DNA from: Vogesella fluminis
GTDB taxonomy: Bacteria > Pseudomonadota > Gammaproteobacteria > Burkholderiales > Chromobacteriaceae
Length of the DNA stretch: 52,991 nucleotides
Direction: 5' to 3'
Assembly (NCBI RefSeq): GCF_014652335.1
Contig: NZ_BMYP01000023.1
Span: 1 to 52,991, forward strand
Under the pieces are notes generated by a model, which did no database searches, had not been told where the DNA came from, and worked only from the letters and a program-made list of their open reading frames with translations. Shown here piece after piece: positions 42,890 to 52,951 of this stretch (positions within the stretch are counted from its first letter, which is position 1; each line of letters begins with the position of its first letter). The position numbers were made by a program, and so were the translations under genes.

Positions 42890-44284
42890 ATGTTCAAAAG
42901 TCTGTTTGGCAGCTTGACCGGCAAGGGGCAAGCGCAAGAGGTCAGGGAAAGCCGCGGCGAGAAAAGCACAGCCAGCGCACCGGCTGCCGAGGTGGATGAC
43001 AATGTTGTGCTGCCGCACACGCTGGGCTTTGTCACCCACCAGCCGCTGCACGACCTGCAGCAGCGGGTGGTGGCCTACGAGTTCATGGTGCGCGATACCG
43101 TCAAGCGCCGCGAATCGTCTGCCGGACAGTGGCTGCAGTTCGACCGGCTGATGATCAGCACCCTGATCAATATGGACGTGTTCCGGCTGCTGAATTCGCG
43201 CCGCGCGCTGGTGCACGTGTCGACGCTGTCGCTGCAGGATGCGTCGCTGGAGGCCTTTCCCAGCGACCGCGTCTATTTCGTGCTCAACCCGGCGAGTGAC
43301 GATCCGGTCAGCAACGCCACCATCGTGCTGCTTGACCAGCACCGCGCCCAAGGGCGCCGCTTCGCACTGGAACCGTCGCTGTTCGACCGTCGCGTGCTGC
43401 CGGAGGCGCTGCAGGACGAGCTGTTTTCCCGCATCGACCTGCTGATCCTCGATTTCAGCGGTGCCGCCGACGAGGTGCTGGCGCCGTTCATGGACCAGAT
43501 GCTGGCGCGCTACCCGGCGGCGCGCTGGTACGCGCGCAATATCGGCTCCAGCGAGGATTTCGATGTCTGCATCAAGACGCCGGGTGCCGCCAGGCGTTTC
43601 GTGCTGTTCCAGGGCGCCTTCCTGACCGCGGTGCATCTGCAGCCTGCCGGCAAGGCCGACGCCAGCCAGATGCGGGTGCTGGAAATCATGCGCCTGCTGC
43701 GCGCCGGAGCGGAAACGCCGGAGATCGACGCCCAGTTCAAGCTGGATTCGGTGCTGCTGTTCAAGCTGCTGCGCTTCATCAACTCGCCGGCCAACGGCCT
43801 GTCGCGCAAGGTGATGTCGATCGAGGAATCGCTGCTGCTGCTGGGGCGCGAGTCGCTGTTCAAGTGGCTGACGCTGCTGCTGTTCACCTCGCGCAAGGAC
43901 GACGGCCGCTCGGTGGCGCTGCTGGAACGCTCGCTGTTCCGTGCCCGTTTCATGGAGACGCTGGGCAAGCTGGGCGGCAACAACCGCTTGGAGTGCGAGC
44001 ACCTGTTCCTCACTGGCATGTTCTCGCTGCTGGACGCGCTGATGCACATCGAGATGGCCGGCGCGCTGGCACCGCTGGACCTGCCGCCGCCGGTAGCCGA
44101 TGCGCTGCTCAACCAGCGCGGCATGTTCGCGCCGTATCTGGCACTGGCCATTTCCGCGGAGCAGGACAACGCCGACCGCATCGTGGCGCTGGCCGGGCTG
44201 CTGAAGCTGGAGCCGGCCGACGTCAACAAGGCACACATCGATGCCATGGTGTGGGCGCAGGAAATCCTGCAGCAGTCGGAGTAA
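42890..44284 (+). CDS. Degenerate EAL plus HDOD signalling protein
   Basis: 464 residues. The first half (about 50-260) resembles an EAL domain but lacks the EAL triad and the metal residues (AYEFMVRDTV replaces the active motif; LLILDFSGAAD replaces DDFG). The second half (about 265-460) is an HDOD domain (LLFKLLRFINSPANGLSRKVMSIEESLLLLG, FLTGMFSLLDAL). This is the YuxH-like architecture, a non-catalytic c-di-GMP or signalling adaptor. The N-terminal 45 residues are charged and low complexity. ATG 42890 follows TAGGG. A bidirectional terminator follows. Confidence 0.88.
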   Translation: MFKSLFGSLTGKGQAQEVRESRGEKSTASAPAAEVDDNVVLPHTLGFVTHQPLHDLQQRVVAYEFMVRDTVKRRESSAGQWLQFDRLMISTLINMDVFRLLNSRRALVHVSTLSLQDASLEAFPSDRVYFVLNPASDDPVSNATIVLLDQHRAQGRRFALEPSLFDRRVLPEALQDELFSRIDLLILDFSGAADEVLAPFMDQMLARYPAARWYARNIGSSEDFDVCIKTPGAARRFVLFQGAFLTAVHLQPAGKADASQMRVLEIMRLLRAGAETPEIDAQFKLDSVLLFKLLRFINSPANGLSRKVMSIEESLLLLGRESLFKWLTLLLFTSRKDDGRSVALLERSLFRARFMETLGKLGGNNRLECEHLFLTGMFSLLDALMHIEMAGALAPLDLPPPVADALLNQRGMFAPYLALAISAEQDNADRIVALAGLLKLEPADVNKAHIDAMVWAQEILQQSE

Positions 44285-44320
44285 GCTGCTGGCCGGTGCC
44301 GTCAGGTGCCGGCAGTCAAG

Positions 44321-44352
44321 AAAAAACCCCTGTTTCGCAACAGGGGTTTTTT
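44321..44352. terminator. Bidirectional intrinsic terminator
   Basis: AAAAAACCCCTGTT and AACAGGGGTTTTTT pair over a 4-nt loop between the convergent HDOD and guaB genes. A DUS-like copy begins at its edge (44352). Confidence 0.9.
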
Positions 44353-44370
44353 GCGGCCAACGTTGGGGGC

Positions 44371-45957
<1,587 letters not shown>

Positions 45958-45984
45958 TCACGGCCGTGGGGGAAGCGGGAAACG

Positions 45985-46404
45985 ATGAAGACGGTTCATT
46001 GGCTCTTTATGGGTGTGTTGCTGCTGCCTGCGGCGGCACAGGCGCAGGTCTATCGCTGGGTGGACGGCAGCGGCCGCACCGTGTTTTCCGATCGGCCGCC
46101 GCCGCAGGGCCGCAAGTCGGAAACGGTGAAGCTGCGCCCGCTGCCGCCGGTTGCGGCGCCTGCCTCGGCGCCGGCCAGCGACGGCGGCCTGCCGCAGCAG
46201 GTGAAGCAGCTCAATGAGCGCATCGACGAGCACAACCGCAAGATCAAGCAGGAAAACTGCAGCACCGCGCGCGCGCATCTGGCCAGGCTGGAGGGCCTGA
46301 CCCAGCCGAATGCCACCACCAAGGCCGCGCCGCAGTCGGAGGCGCCGCTGGGCGCCGCCATCGCCGCCGCGCGTGATCACGTCAGGACCTGGTGTGGCAA
46401 CTAA
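45985..46404 (+). CDS. DUF4124 periplasmic protein
   Basis: 139 residues: signal peptide (WLFMGVLLLPAAAQA), then the DUF4124 motif QVYRWVDGSGRTVFSDRPPP, a Pro/Ala linker and a coiled stretch (QQVKQLNERIDEHNRKIKQENC). DUF4124 proteins are exported and uncharacterised. It overlaps the uvrC start by 11 bp, so the two are likely cotranscribed. GGGGGAAGCGGGAAACG precedes ATG 45985. Confidence 0.88.
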   Translation: MKTVHWLFMGVLLLPAAAQAQVYRWVDGSGRTVFSDRPPPQGRKSETVKLRPLPPVAAPASAPASDGGLPQQVKQLNERIDEHNRKIKQENCSTARAHLARLEGLTQPNATTKAAPQSEAPLGAAIAAARDHVRTWCGN

Positions 46405-48202
46405 ACCGCCGGCCTTCGACGCCAAGGCCTTTCTGGCCAACCTGCCGGGCCTGCCGGGGGTGTACCGCATGCTCGACGCCGACGGCAACGTGCTGTACGT
46501 CGGCAAGGCCATCGACCTGAAGAAACGCGTCAGCTCCTACTTCCAGAAGAGCGACCACAGCCCGCGCATCCAGCTGATGGTGCGCCAGATCGCCGCCATC
46601 GACACCACCGTGGTGCGCAGCGAGGCGGAAGCGCTGATCCTGGAAAACAACCTGATCAAGGTGCTGACCCCCAAGTACAACATCCTGTTCCGCGACGACA
46701 AGTCCTACCCCTACCTGATGCTGTCCGGGCATGCCTTCCCGCAGCTGGCCTATTTCCGCGGCGAGCCGAAAAAGCCGCATCAGTACTTCGGCCCCTATCC
46801 CAACGGCTACGCGGTGCGCGAGAGCATCCAGGTGCTGCAGAAGGTGTTCCGCCTGCGCAGCTGCGAGGACAGTGTGTTCGCCAACCGCTCGCGTCCCTGC
46901 CTGCTGTTCCAGATCAAGCGCTGCTCGGCGCCGTGTACCGGCGAGATCGGCAGCGAAGCCTACCGTGCCGATGTGCAGAGCGCGGTCACCTTCCTGCAGG
47001 GCAAGCACAACGAGCTGATCGACCTGCTCACCGCGCGCATGTTGGCCGCATCGGAGGCGATGCACTTCGAACAGGCCGCCGAGCTGCGCGACCAGATCCA
47101 GGCGCTGGCGCGGGTGCAGGAGAAGCAGTACATCTCCAGCAATACCAGCCAGCTCGACGCCGACGTGATCGCCATCGCCAGCGCCGGCGGCGTGGTGTGC
47201 GTCAATCTGGTGATGATCCGCGGCGGCCGTCACCTGGGCGACAAGAGCCTGTTCCCGCTCAATGCCGCCGACAGCCTTGCGGCCAACCTTGAGGCCTTCC
47301 TCGCCCAGCATTACCTCGGCGCGCCGCTGCCGGCGGCCATCATCTACAACGAAACGGTGGCGCCGGAGCTGCAGCAGCTGCTGATCGAGCAGGCGCAGAA
47401 GCGGCTGCAGTTCATCGGCAACCCGATCGGCGAACGCCGCGTGTGGCTGGAGATGGCACAGAAGAACGCGCAGCTGGCGATCGGCCAGCGCCTGGCCAGC
47501 GCCGCCAGCCAGAACGCCCGTCTGGCGGCGCTGGCCGAGCTGATGGAAGTGGAGGAGGTGGCGCGGCTGGAGTGCTTCGACATCAGCCACACCATGGGCG
47601 AGGCCACCGTGGCGTCGTGCGTGGTGTACGACCGTGGCGGCATGCAGCCGTCGGAGTACCGCCGCTTCAATATCGAGACCGCCGCCGCCGGCGACGACTA
47701 CGGCGCCATGCGCGAGGCGCTGACCCGCCGCTACAGCAAGCTGGCGACCGGCGAGGGCAAGCTGCCCGACGTGCTGCTGATCGACGGCGGCAAGGGCCAG
47801 GTCGGCGTGGCGCTGGAAGTGCTGGCCGAGGTCGGTGTCGACGTGCCGATTGTCGGTGTCGCCAAGGGCGAAAGCCGCAAGCCGGGGCTGGAAACGTTGA
47901 TCGTTCCCCATCTGCAAAAGACGCTACAATTGCCGCGCGATCACGCCGCGCTGCACCTGATCCAGACCGTGCGCGACGAGGCGCACCGCTTCGCCATCAC
48001 CGGCCACCGTGCGCGCCGCGCCAAGGCGCGCACCAGTTCGACGCTGGAGGACATCGCCGGCGTCGGCCCGACGCGGCGCCAGCGGCTGCTGACCCGCTTC
48101 GGCGGCCTGCGCGGCGTGGTGGCGGCCAGCATCGACGATCTGGCGCAAGTGGACGGCATCAGCCGCGCGCTGGCAGAAAAAATTTACCAAGCCCTGCACT
48201 GA
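46394..48202 (+). CDS. uvrC: Excinuclease ABC subunit C
   Basis: 602 residues that cut both sides of a lesion in nucleotide excision repair. The N-terminal GIY-YIG domain (LPGVYRMLDADGNVLYVGKA), the Cys-rich SCED...PCLLFQIKRCSAPC region, the UvrB-binding UVR motif (HFEQAAELRDQIQAL), the RNase H-like domain (ECFDISHTMGE, LIDGGKGQ) and the two helix-hairpin-helix motifs (VGPTRRQRLLTRFGGL; DGISRALAEKIY) are in order. No ATG fits; GTG 46394, with AGGA upstream, matches the family start (VATKPPAFDAKAFL). It carries DUS-like copies at 47041 and 47278. Confidence 0.95.
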   Translation: MATKPPAFDAKAFLANLPGLPGVYRMLDADGNVLYVGKAIDLKKRVSSYFQKSDHSPRIQLMVRQIAAIDTTVVRSEAEALILENNLIKVLTPKYNILFRDDKSYPYLMLSGHAFPQLAYFRGEPKKPHQYFGPYPNGYAVRESIQVLQKVFRLRSCEDSVFANRSRPCLLFQIKRCSAPCTGEIGSEAYRADVQSAVTFLQGKHNELIDLLTARMLAASEAMHFEQAAELRDQIQALARVQEKQYISSNTSQLDADVIAIASAGGVVCVNLVMIRGGRHLGDKSLFPLNAADSLAANLEAFLAQHYLGAPLPAAIIYNETVAPELQQLLIEQAQKRLQFIGNPIGERRVWLEMAQKNAQLAIGQRLASAASQNARLAALAELMEVEEVARLECFDISHTMGEATVASCVVYDRGGMQPSEYRRFNIETAAAGDDYGAMREALTRRYSKLATGEGKLPDVLLIDGGKGQVGVALEVLAEVGVDVPIVGVAKGESRKPGLETLIVPHLQKTLQLPRDHAALHLIQTVRDEAHRFAITGHRARRAKARTSSTLEDIAGVGPTRRQRLLTRFGGLRGVVAASIDDLAQVDGISRALAEKIYQALH

Positions 48203-48219
48203 ATAAAGACAACCGGATA

Positions 48220-48801
48220 ATGCCCTTCAACCTGCCGATTTTCCTGACCTGGCTGCGCGTCGCCCTGATCCCGGTGTGCGTGGCCGTGTTCTTTCTCCCC
48301 GACAGCGTGCTGCTGTCCCACCATCGCAATAGCCTCGGCGCCTTCATCTTTGCGCTGGCCGCCGCCACCGACTGGCTGGACGGCTACCTGGCGCGTCGCC
48401 TGGGGCAGACCTCGGCCTTTGGCGCCTTCCTGGACCCGGTGGCCGACAAGCTGATCGTGGCGGCGGCGCTGATCCTGCTGGTGGAGCTGGGGCGCACCGA
48501 GGGCTGGATGGCGATGATCATCATCGGCCGCGAGATCGCGATTTCGGCATTGCGCGAGTGGATGGCGGCGCAGGGCAGCCGCGGCAGCGTGGCGGTGGCC
48601 TATATCGGCAAGCTGAAAACGGCGGCACAGATGATCGCCATTCTGCTGCTGCTGTATGCCGGTCCGGTTTTACCGGCAATCGATACGCTGATTCTCGGAA
48701 ATTTTTTCATGGTCATCGCTATTGTTTTGACTTTGTGGTCAATGGTTTACTATCTGCGAATGGCTGCTGCGCAGTTTTCCGGCAAAAAAATCGAGCTGTA
48801 A
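48220..48801 (+). CDS. pgsA: CDP-diacylglycerol-glycerol-3-phosphate 3-phosphatidyltransferase
   Basis: A 193-residue membrane enzyme that makes phosphatidylglycerophosphate. The CDP-alcohol phosphotransferase motif is complete, starting DWLDGYLARRLGQ with the two Asp of LDPVADK. About four to five membrane helices surround it. The uvrC-pgsA order is common in bacteria, and the 17-bp gap suggests one operon. ATG 48220 gives the family start MPFNLPIFLTWLRV. A strong promoter for the tRNA operon begins 4 bp after its stop. Confidence 0.95.
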   Translation: MPFNLPIFLTWLRVALIPVCVAVFFLPDSVLLSHHRNSLGAFIFALAAATDWLDGYLARRLGQTSAFGAFLDPVADKLIVAAALILLVELGRTEGWMAMIIIGREIAISALREWMAAQGSRGSVAVAYIGKLKTAAQMIAILLLLYAGPVLPAIDTLILGNFFMVIAIVLTLWSMVYYLRMAAAQFSGKKIEL

Positions 48802-48805
48802 GAGG

Positions 48806-48833
48806 TTGACAATAATTTTTTGGTCATTATAAT
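48806..48833 (+). promoter_or_regulatory. Strong sigma-70 promoter of the tRNA operon
   Basis: TTGACA (48806-48811) and TATAAT (48828-48833) are both perfect consensus with a 16-bp spacer. The first tRNA starts 46 bp downstream. Confidence 0.85.
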
Positions 48834-48879
48834 TCGCAGCTCTCGACAACGCAGTAATACGGCGGCGACGAGAAGTGAT

Positions 48880-48955
48880 GCGGGAATAGCTCAGTTGGTA
48901 GAGCGCAACCTTGCCAAGGTTGAGGTCGCGAGTTCGAGCCTCGTTTCCCGCTCCA
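48880..48955 (+). tRNA. tRNA-Gly(GCC), copy 1
   Basis: 76 nt including encoded CCA. The acceptor stem GCGGGAA pairs with TTCCCGC, the anticodon loop is CTTGCCAAG and the T loop is TTCGAGC. All four copies are identical by eye. The gene is served by the promoter at 48806. Confidence 0.97.
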
Positions 48956-48991
48956 CACCGATTTTACAGCAGTACAGCAGTATCATGCGAC

Positions 48992-49067
48992 GCGGGAATA
49001 GCTCAGTTGGTAGAGCGCAACCTTGCCAAGGTTGAGGTCGCGAGTTCGAGCCTCGTTTCCCGCTCCA
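48992..49067 (+). tRNA. tRNA-Gly(GCC), copy 2
   Basis: Identical to copy 1, with GCC anticodon and encoded CCA. It is separated from copy 1 by 36 bp. Confidence 0.97.
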
Positions 49068-49097
49068 TACAATTTACGGCGTTATTGTAGTACCCCT

Positions 49098-49173
49098 GCG
49101 GGAATAGCTCAGTTGGTAGAGCGCAACCTTGCCAAGGTTGAGGTCGCGAGTTCGAGCCTCGTTTCCCGCTCCA
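49098..49173 (+). tRNA. tRNA-Gly(GCC), copy 3
   Basis: Identical to the other copies. The spacers after copies 2 and 3 share the start TACAATTTACGGC, pointing to recent tandem duplication. Confidence 0.97.
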
Positions 49174-49202
49174 TACAATTTACGGCATCAGGCAGTATCC
49201 CT

Positions 49203-49278
49203 GCGGGAATAGCTCAGTTGGTAGAGCGCAACCTTGCCAAGGTTGAGGTCGCGAGTTCGAGCCTCGTTTCCCGCTCCA
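49203..49278 (+). tRNA. tRNA-Gly(GCC), copy 4
   Basis: Identical to the other copies, with encoded CCA. It is followed 40 bp later by tRNA-Cys. Confidence 0.97.
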
Positions 49279-49318
49279 TATTCGGTCGATATGTGGTCAT
49301 CACGTATTGCAGGCTTGC

Positions 49319-49392
49319 GGCGCGATAGCAAAGCGGTTATGCCCCGGATTGCAAATCCGGTCAGTCCAGTTCGACTCTGGATCGCGCCTCCA
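49319..49392 (+). tRNA. tRNA-Cys(GCA)
   Basis: 74 nt with encoded CCA. The acceptor stem GGCGCGA pairs with TCGCGCC, and the anticodon loop ATTGCAAAT gives GCA. It is the last gene of the tRNA operon. Confidence 0.95.
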
Positions 49393-49395
49393 GAT

Positions 49396-49429
49396 AAAAC
49401 CCCAGCAAACTAGGTTTGCTGGGGTTTTT
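49396..49429 (+). terminator. tRNA operon terminator
   Basis: AAAACCCCAGCAAAC and GTTTGCTGGGGTTTT form a perfect 15-bp stem with a 3-nt loop and a T-run, right after tRNA-Cys. Confidence 0.92.
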
Positions 49430-49537
49430 GTTTGTCCCCCGTGTCTGTTGCGCTACGGCGACTTGCCCGCGCCGATTGCCGTGCCCGGCGATGTTGCCTA
49501 AGCTGGGAGCATCTCCCTGTTGCGGCCAACCTTTGCC

Positions 49538-50179
49538 ATGAACATTCCCGTTACCGATTGTCTGTCCCTGCTGCACCGCTGCAGCTCCCTGGCGCTGGCG
49601 ACGCAGTCGCAGGCGCTGCCGGGCTACCCCTTTGTCACCGTGCTGCCTTTTGCGCTGGATGCGGCGCATCGGCCGTGGCTGCTGATGAGCGAGCTGGCCG
49701 AGCATTGCCGCAATGTGCGTACCGACGGCCGTGTCAGCGTGTTGCTGCAGCAGGGCGGTACCGATGTGCTGCAAGGCGAGCGCATGACGCTGGTTGGCGA
49801 TCTGCAGGCGATGTCGCCCGATGCGGCGACTCAGGCGCGGCTGCTGCGCTATTGCCCGGCGTTTGCCGACTACCTGGCGTTGGGTGATTTTCATTTTTTC
49901 TGCCTGCAGCCCAAGCGCCTGCGCTTTATCGGCGGTTTCGGCCGCATGGGCTGGATCGATGCCGGTGACTGGGCGGCGTTGCCGCAACTGGCGGCGGAAC
50001 AGGAGCAGGTGTTGCTGGCAGCATTGCAGCCGGCCGATGCGGCATTGCAGCTGCTGGGGCTGGATGTCTGCGGACTGGACGTATTGTGCAACGGCATACG
50101 GCAGCGGCTGGATTTTGCCGCACCGGTGGGCGAGGCCGCGCTACTGGCCACGGCGCAGGCGCGGCTGGCCGCGGGTTAG
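49538..50179 (+). CDS. HugZ-like pyridoxamine-phosphate-oxidase-fold protein
   Basis: 213 residues with a split-barrel flavin- or heme-binding fold (SLALATQSQALPGYPFVTVLPFALD, PWLLMSELAEHCRNVRTDGRVSVLL, ERMTLVGDLQ, FHFFCLQPKRLRFIGGFGRMGWI). HugZ-family proteins degrade or bind heme for iron use; the GGFGRMGWI motif supports this family. The C-terminal DUF2470-like part is short (VCGLDVLCNGIRQRLDF). ATG 49538 follows a DUS-like copy by 8 bp. Heme activity is inferred. Confidence 0.85.
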   Translation: MNIPVTDCLSLLHRCSSLALATQSQALPGYPFVTVLPFALDAAHRPWLLMSELAEHCRNVRTDGRVSVLLQQGGTDVLQGERMTLVGDLQAMSPDAATQARLLRYCPAFADYLALGDFHFFCLQPKRLRFIGGFGRMGWIDAGDWAALPQLAAEQEQVLLAALQPADAALQLLGLDVCGLDVLCNGIRQRLDFAAPVGEAALLATAQARLAAG

Positions 50180-50847
50180 GCGGCTGGTCCTGGCGGGTCT
50201 GCACAAGGCTGCCGCGGTGGCGTGCGGCTGCCGCCGTTCGGGTGCCCGGGTTGAATGCCGCGACAGAATGCGTCGGCCCGGTATCGGCCTCGGTCAGGCG
50301 TTGCCGTGCTAGCCGCTGCGCCAGTGGCAGATAAGCTCCCTGTGTACGGCGGCGGGCGGCGAGCCAGCCGCATTCGACGCCGCCTGCAAGCCGGGCGCTG
50401 CGGAGGTGATGGCGCACTGATCTTCCTCTGTACTATTCCTGCCTGCTTGGCAGCGGCCGCGTACTGAGCGCCGGCCACTGCCGCATCCTCACCCCATGTC
50501 ACGCCGCAGATCGGGCTGCGGCCAACCTTGCGTTGGCCCTGCGCGCCAGACTGCGCGCATACCTGTCCCTGATCCCGTCTATGGGCAAGACTCTGCTCCA
50601 GCACCGCTGCTGGCAAACTTTGGTGTTTGCCGGCTTTGTCGCGCTCATGCGGTGGCGTGTCGCCGGCTGCTGTGGGGTGGCAATTCAGGCCGAAATGTTG
50701 CCGTTTGGCCGAGGTGATGCTCACCCCGATAGCGGGTGGCTGCACGACTGACAAACCACGAAGCAATCAGACGACCGCTGCTTGCCGGGTTGCCGCCTTA
50801 AACAACAACAGGCAGTCGCTACGGCCAACATTAGGGACAAGAAATAC
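50180..50847. other. Long gap before the permease remnant
   Basis: 668 bp with only weak, unconvincing reading frames in several directions. It contains a DUS-like copy at 50517 followed by a near-inverse GCGTTGGCC, and a degenerate GGCCAAC word just before the permease. It may be decayed coding DNA or a long leader. I see no tRNA, no terminator and no clear promoter. Confidence 0.4.
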
Positions 50848-52178
50848 ATGGGCTTGATGCGCAAGAAAAGCGTTCAGGGCATGCTGGCGTTCGCGCAGAC
50901 CTCACAAGGGTTGCACAAGGAGCTGTCGGCGTTTGACCTGACCATGCTGGGGATTGGTGCCATTATCGGCACCGGGATTTTCGTGCTGGCTGGCACCGGT
51001 GCCACCGTGGCCGGGGCTGGTGCTGTCGTTCGTGATCGGCGCGCTGGCCTGCGGTTTTGCCGCGCTGTGCTACGCGGAGTTCGCGGCGATGCTGCCGATT
51101 TCCGGCTCGACCTATACCTACGCCTACGCCACGCTGGGCGAGCTGGTGGCGTGGATCATCGGCTGGGACCTGATGCTGGAATACCTGCTGGCGTCGTCGG
51201 CGGTGTCGGTGGGCTGGTCCGGCTACTTCCAGAGCCTCTTGGCCGGCTTCGGCATTACCCTGCCCGAGGTGCTGACCGCGGCCGCCGGTGCGATGCCGGG
51301 CAAGGACACGCTGTTCAACCTGCCGGCATTCTGCATCGCGATGATCATCGCCGGCCTGTTGGCGTTCGGCATCAAGGAATCCAAGCGCGTCAACAATATC
51401 GTGGTGCTGATCGAGGTCGCGGTGGTGGTGCTGTTCATCGCCATCGGCATGTGGTACGTGAAGCCGGTGAACTGGTCGCCGGTGCTGCCGTACGGTTTTG
51501 ACGGCGTGTTCCACGGTGCCGCCATCGTGTTCATCAGCTTCCTCGGCTTCGATGCGGTGACCTGCGCGGCGGAAGAGGTGAAGAACCCGGCACGCGACAT
51601 TCCGAAAAGGGGTGATCTGGTCGCTGGCGATCTGCTTGCTGCTGTACGTGATCATGACCGGCATCGTGCCGTACGCGCAGTTTGCCGGCATCGACCATCC
51701 GGTGTCGCTGGCGCTGCAGGTGGCGAAGCTGGACTGGTTCGCCGGTTTTGTCGACCTGGGCGCCATCCTCGGCATGATGACGGTGATCCTGGTGATGACC
51801 TACGGCCAGACCCGCATCCTGCTGGCGATGTCGCGCGACGGTCTGCTGCCGAAGGTGTTCTCCGACATCAACCCGAAATACGGCACCCCGTACAAGGCGA
51901 TGTGGCTGATCGGGACGGTGATCGCGCTGATCGCCGGCTGCGTGCCGCTGCACACGCTGGCGGTGATCGTGCTGCGCAAGCGCGAGGCGGACCTGCCGCG
52001 CAAGTTCTATTGTCCGGCGGTGCCGTATGTGCCGGCGCTGGCGATCCTGTTCTGCGTGTTCCTGATGACGCAGCTGTCGGCGCTGACCTGGGCGCTCTTT
52101 GTCGGCTGGCTGCTGATCGGTCTTGGCGTGTACTTCGGCTATTCGCGCCGCAATTCGCTGCTGCACAAACCGCGCTGA
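50848..52178 (+). pseudogene. APC-family amino-acid permease, frameshifted
   Basis: A YfnA/CAT-like permease is readable only by changing frame twice. The first part ends near 51010-51020 (DLTMLGIGAIIGTGIFVLAG then loss of frame). The second part runs from GLVLSFVIGALACGFAALC to KNPARDIPK near 51605. The third runs from GVIWSLAIC-like sequence to the end (SRRNSLLHKPR). The second shift sits in an AAAAGGGG run (51605-51612), where one extra A explains it. A membrane segment also seems missing near IAGCVPLHTLAVIVLRKRE. Sequencing error could explain the homopolymer shift, but the missing segment argues for a real pseudogene. Confidence 0.8.
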
Positions 52179-52193
52179 TCCGCGGTAACCGGA

Positions 52194-52230
52194 TGCGGCC
52201 AACCTTGGGGCAGGGTTGGCCGCACTGCTT
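52194..52230 (+). terminator. Inverted DUS-like pair after the permease
   Basis: TGCGGCCAACC and GGTTGGCCGCA pair perfectly over a 9-nt loop, 15 bp after the permease stop, with CTTTTG nearby. The rest of the gap to tRNA-Leu (52230-52529) holds no gene. Confidence 0.6.
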
Positions 52231-52324
52231 TTGTACTGCGTGACCGCGTGGAGGCTGCATTACCGTGGGTGTCTGAATAACGGGCGGCCACCCTGTCGTG
52301 CCGGGCAAGATGACCCCCGCAGAT

Positions 52325-52358
52325 TGCAGCCGGCAGCGCTTATGCGCTAGAATCAGCG
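52325..52358 (+). promoter_or_regulatory. Likely tRNA-Leu promoter
   Basis: TTGCAG (52325-52330) and TAGAAT (52348-52353), with a spacer of about 17 bp. The -10 region GCTAGAATCAGCG is identical to that before aroC. Confidence 0.5.
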
Positions 52359-52529
52359 CCCTGTCTGTCGCGCTGTATTGCAGATGCTGGTACTGGTTTT
52401 GTTTCTTCCTGCACATGTCGTCAGGGCGGGAGGGCTGTAGTGGCAACGGCTTGCGAGTATCCTGGGCCTGGTTTTGCAGGAGTCAGGCAGGGGTCTGCAG
52501 AAAGTGTGCAGGCTGGTGCATCATGCAAT

Positions 52530-52843
52530 GCCCGAGTGGTGAAATCGGTAGACACAAGGGACTTAAACAATTTGAGCCTTCGGGGGGAAACACCCGAAGT
52601 GAAGCCCGTCAAAGTCGGCGAAAGCCCTGGATGCCTTGCATCCGAGCCAACGCCGAGCCAAGCCCCCAGGTTCCATGGTTGGGAAGGTGTAGAGAGCAGA
52701 CGGCGGGCACCTACGGCCGCAAGGCTATGGTGAAGGCGTGCTCCAGCCCACGAACAGCACTTTTGCGCTGGCGGCGAAAGCCGAAGTGGGAAGAAAATCC
52801 CTCGTCGCAAGGCGTGCCGGTTCGATTCCGGCCTCGGGCACCA
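52530..52843 (+). tRNA. tRNA-Leu(UAA) interrupted by a group I intron
   Basis: Exons at 52530-52564 and 52794-52843 join to an 85-nt tRNA-Leu. The acceptor stem GCCCGAG pairs with CTCGGGC, the anticodon stem AGGGA (52557-52561) pairs with TCCCT (52798-52802), the loop is CTTAAAA after splicing giving anticodon TAA, and CCA is encoded. The break falls directly after U34, the place used by the cyanobacterial and plastid tRNA-Leu introns. Confidence 0.9.
52565..52793 (+). other. Group I intron, 229 nt, no ORF
   Basis: The 5' exon ends CTT and the internal guide GAG (about 52574-52576) pairs with it, with the usual U-G wobble at the splice site. TTT just before the guide can pair with the AAAA that opens the 3' exon (P10). 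The last intron base is G (52793). Core-like words include CCGAGCCAAGCC (52645 on), GCAGACGGCGGGCACC (about 52697 on) and AAGGCTATGGTGAAGGC, close to the Azoarcus tRNA-Ile intron style as I remember it. It probably self-splices. It contains no endonuclease gene. Confidence 0.85.
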
Positions 52844-52850
52844 CGAAAAA

Positions 52851-52875
52851 GTCCAGAGCAGTCCAAGAAAGTCCA
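52851..52875. other. GTCCA direct repeats behind tRNA-Leu, possible attachment site
   Basis: GTCCA occurs three times at exact 10-bp steps (52851, 52861, 52871), starting 8 bp after the tRNA. tRNA 3' ends are preferred targets of tyrosine integrases, and short helical-phase repeats suit accessory binding. No integrase gene is within the window. Confidence 0.35.
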
Positions 52876-52910
52876 AAAACCCGCACAGCACAAGGCTCTG
52901 CGGGTTTTTT
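52875..52910 (+). terminator. tRNA-Leu terminator
   Basis: AAAAACCCGCA and TGCGGGTTTTTT pair over a loop of about 13 nt, 32 bp after the tRNA. Confidence 0.8.
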
Positions 52911-52951
52911 GTTGTCCGGTAGCGTGCAGCAATGTGCAGTAACATCCAGCT

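Noticed and set aside
48880-49278. Regularly spaced identical repeats that could be mistaken for a CRISPR array
   Set aside because: The repeats are complete tRNA-Gly genes with stems, anticodon and CCA.
50180-50847. A riboswitch or small gene upstream of the permease remnant
   Set aside because: I found no recognised aptamer pattern, no clean hairpin-terminator and no frame with a ribosome site and family likeness.
52298-52942. Open frames on both strands across tRNA-Leu
   Set aside because: They cover a tRNA, an intron and a terminator; the translations show no family resemblance.
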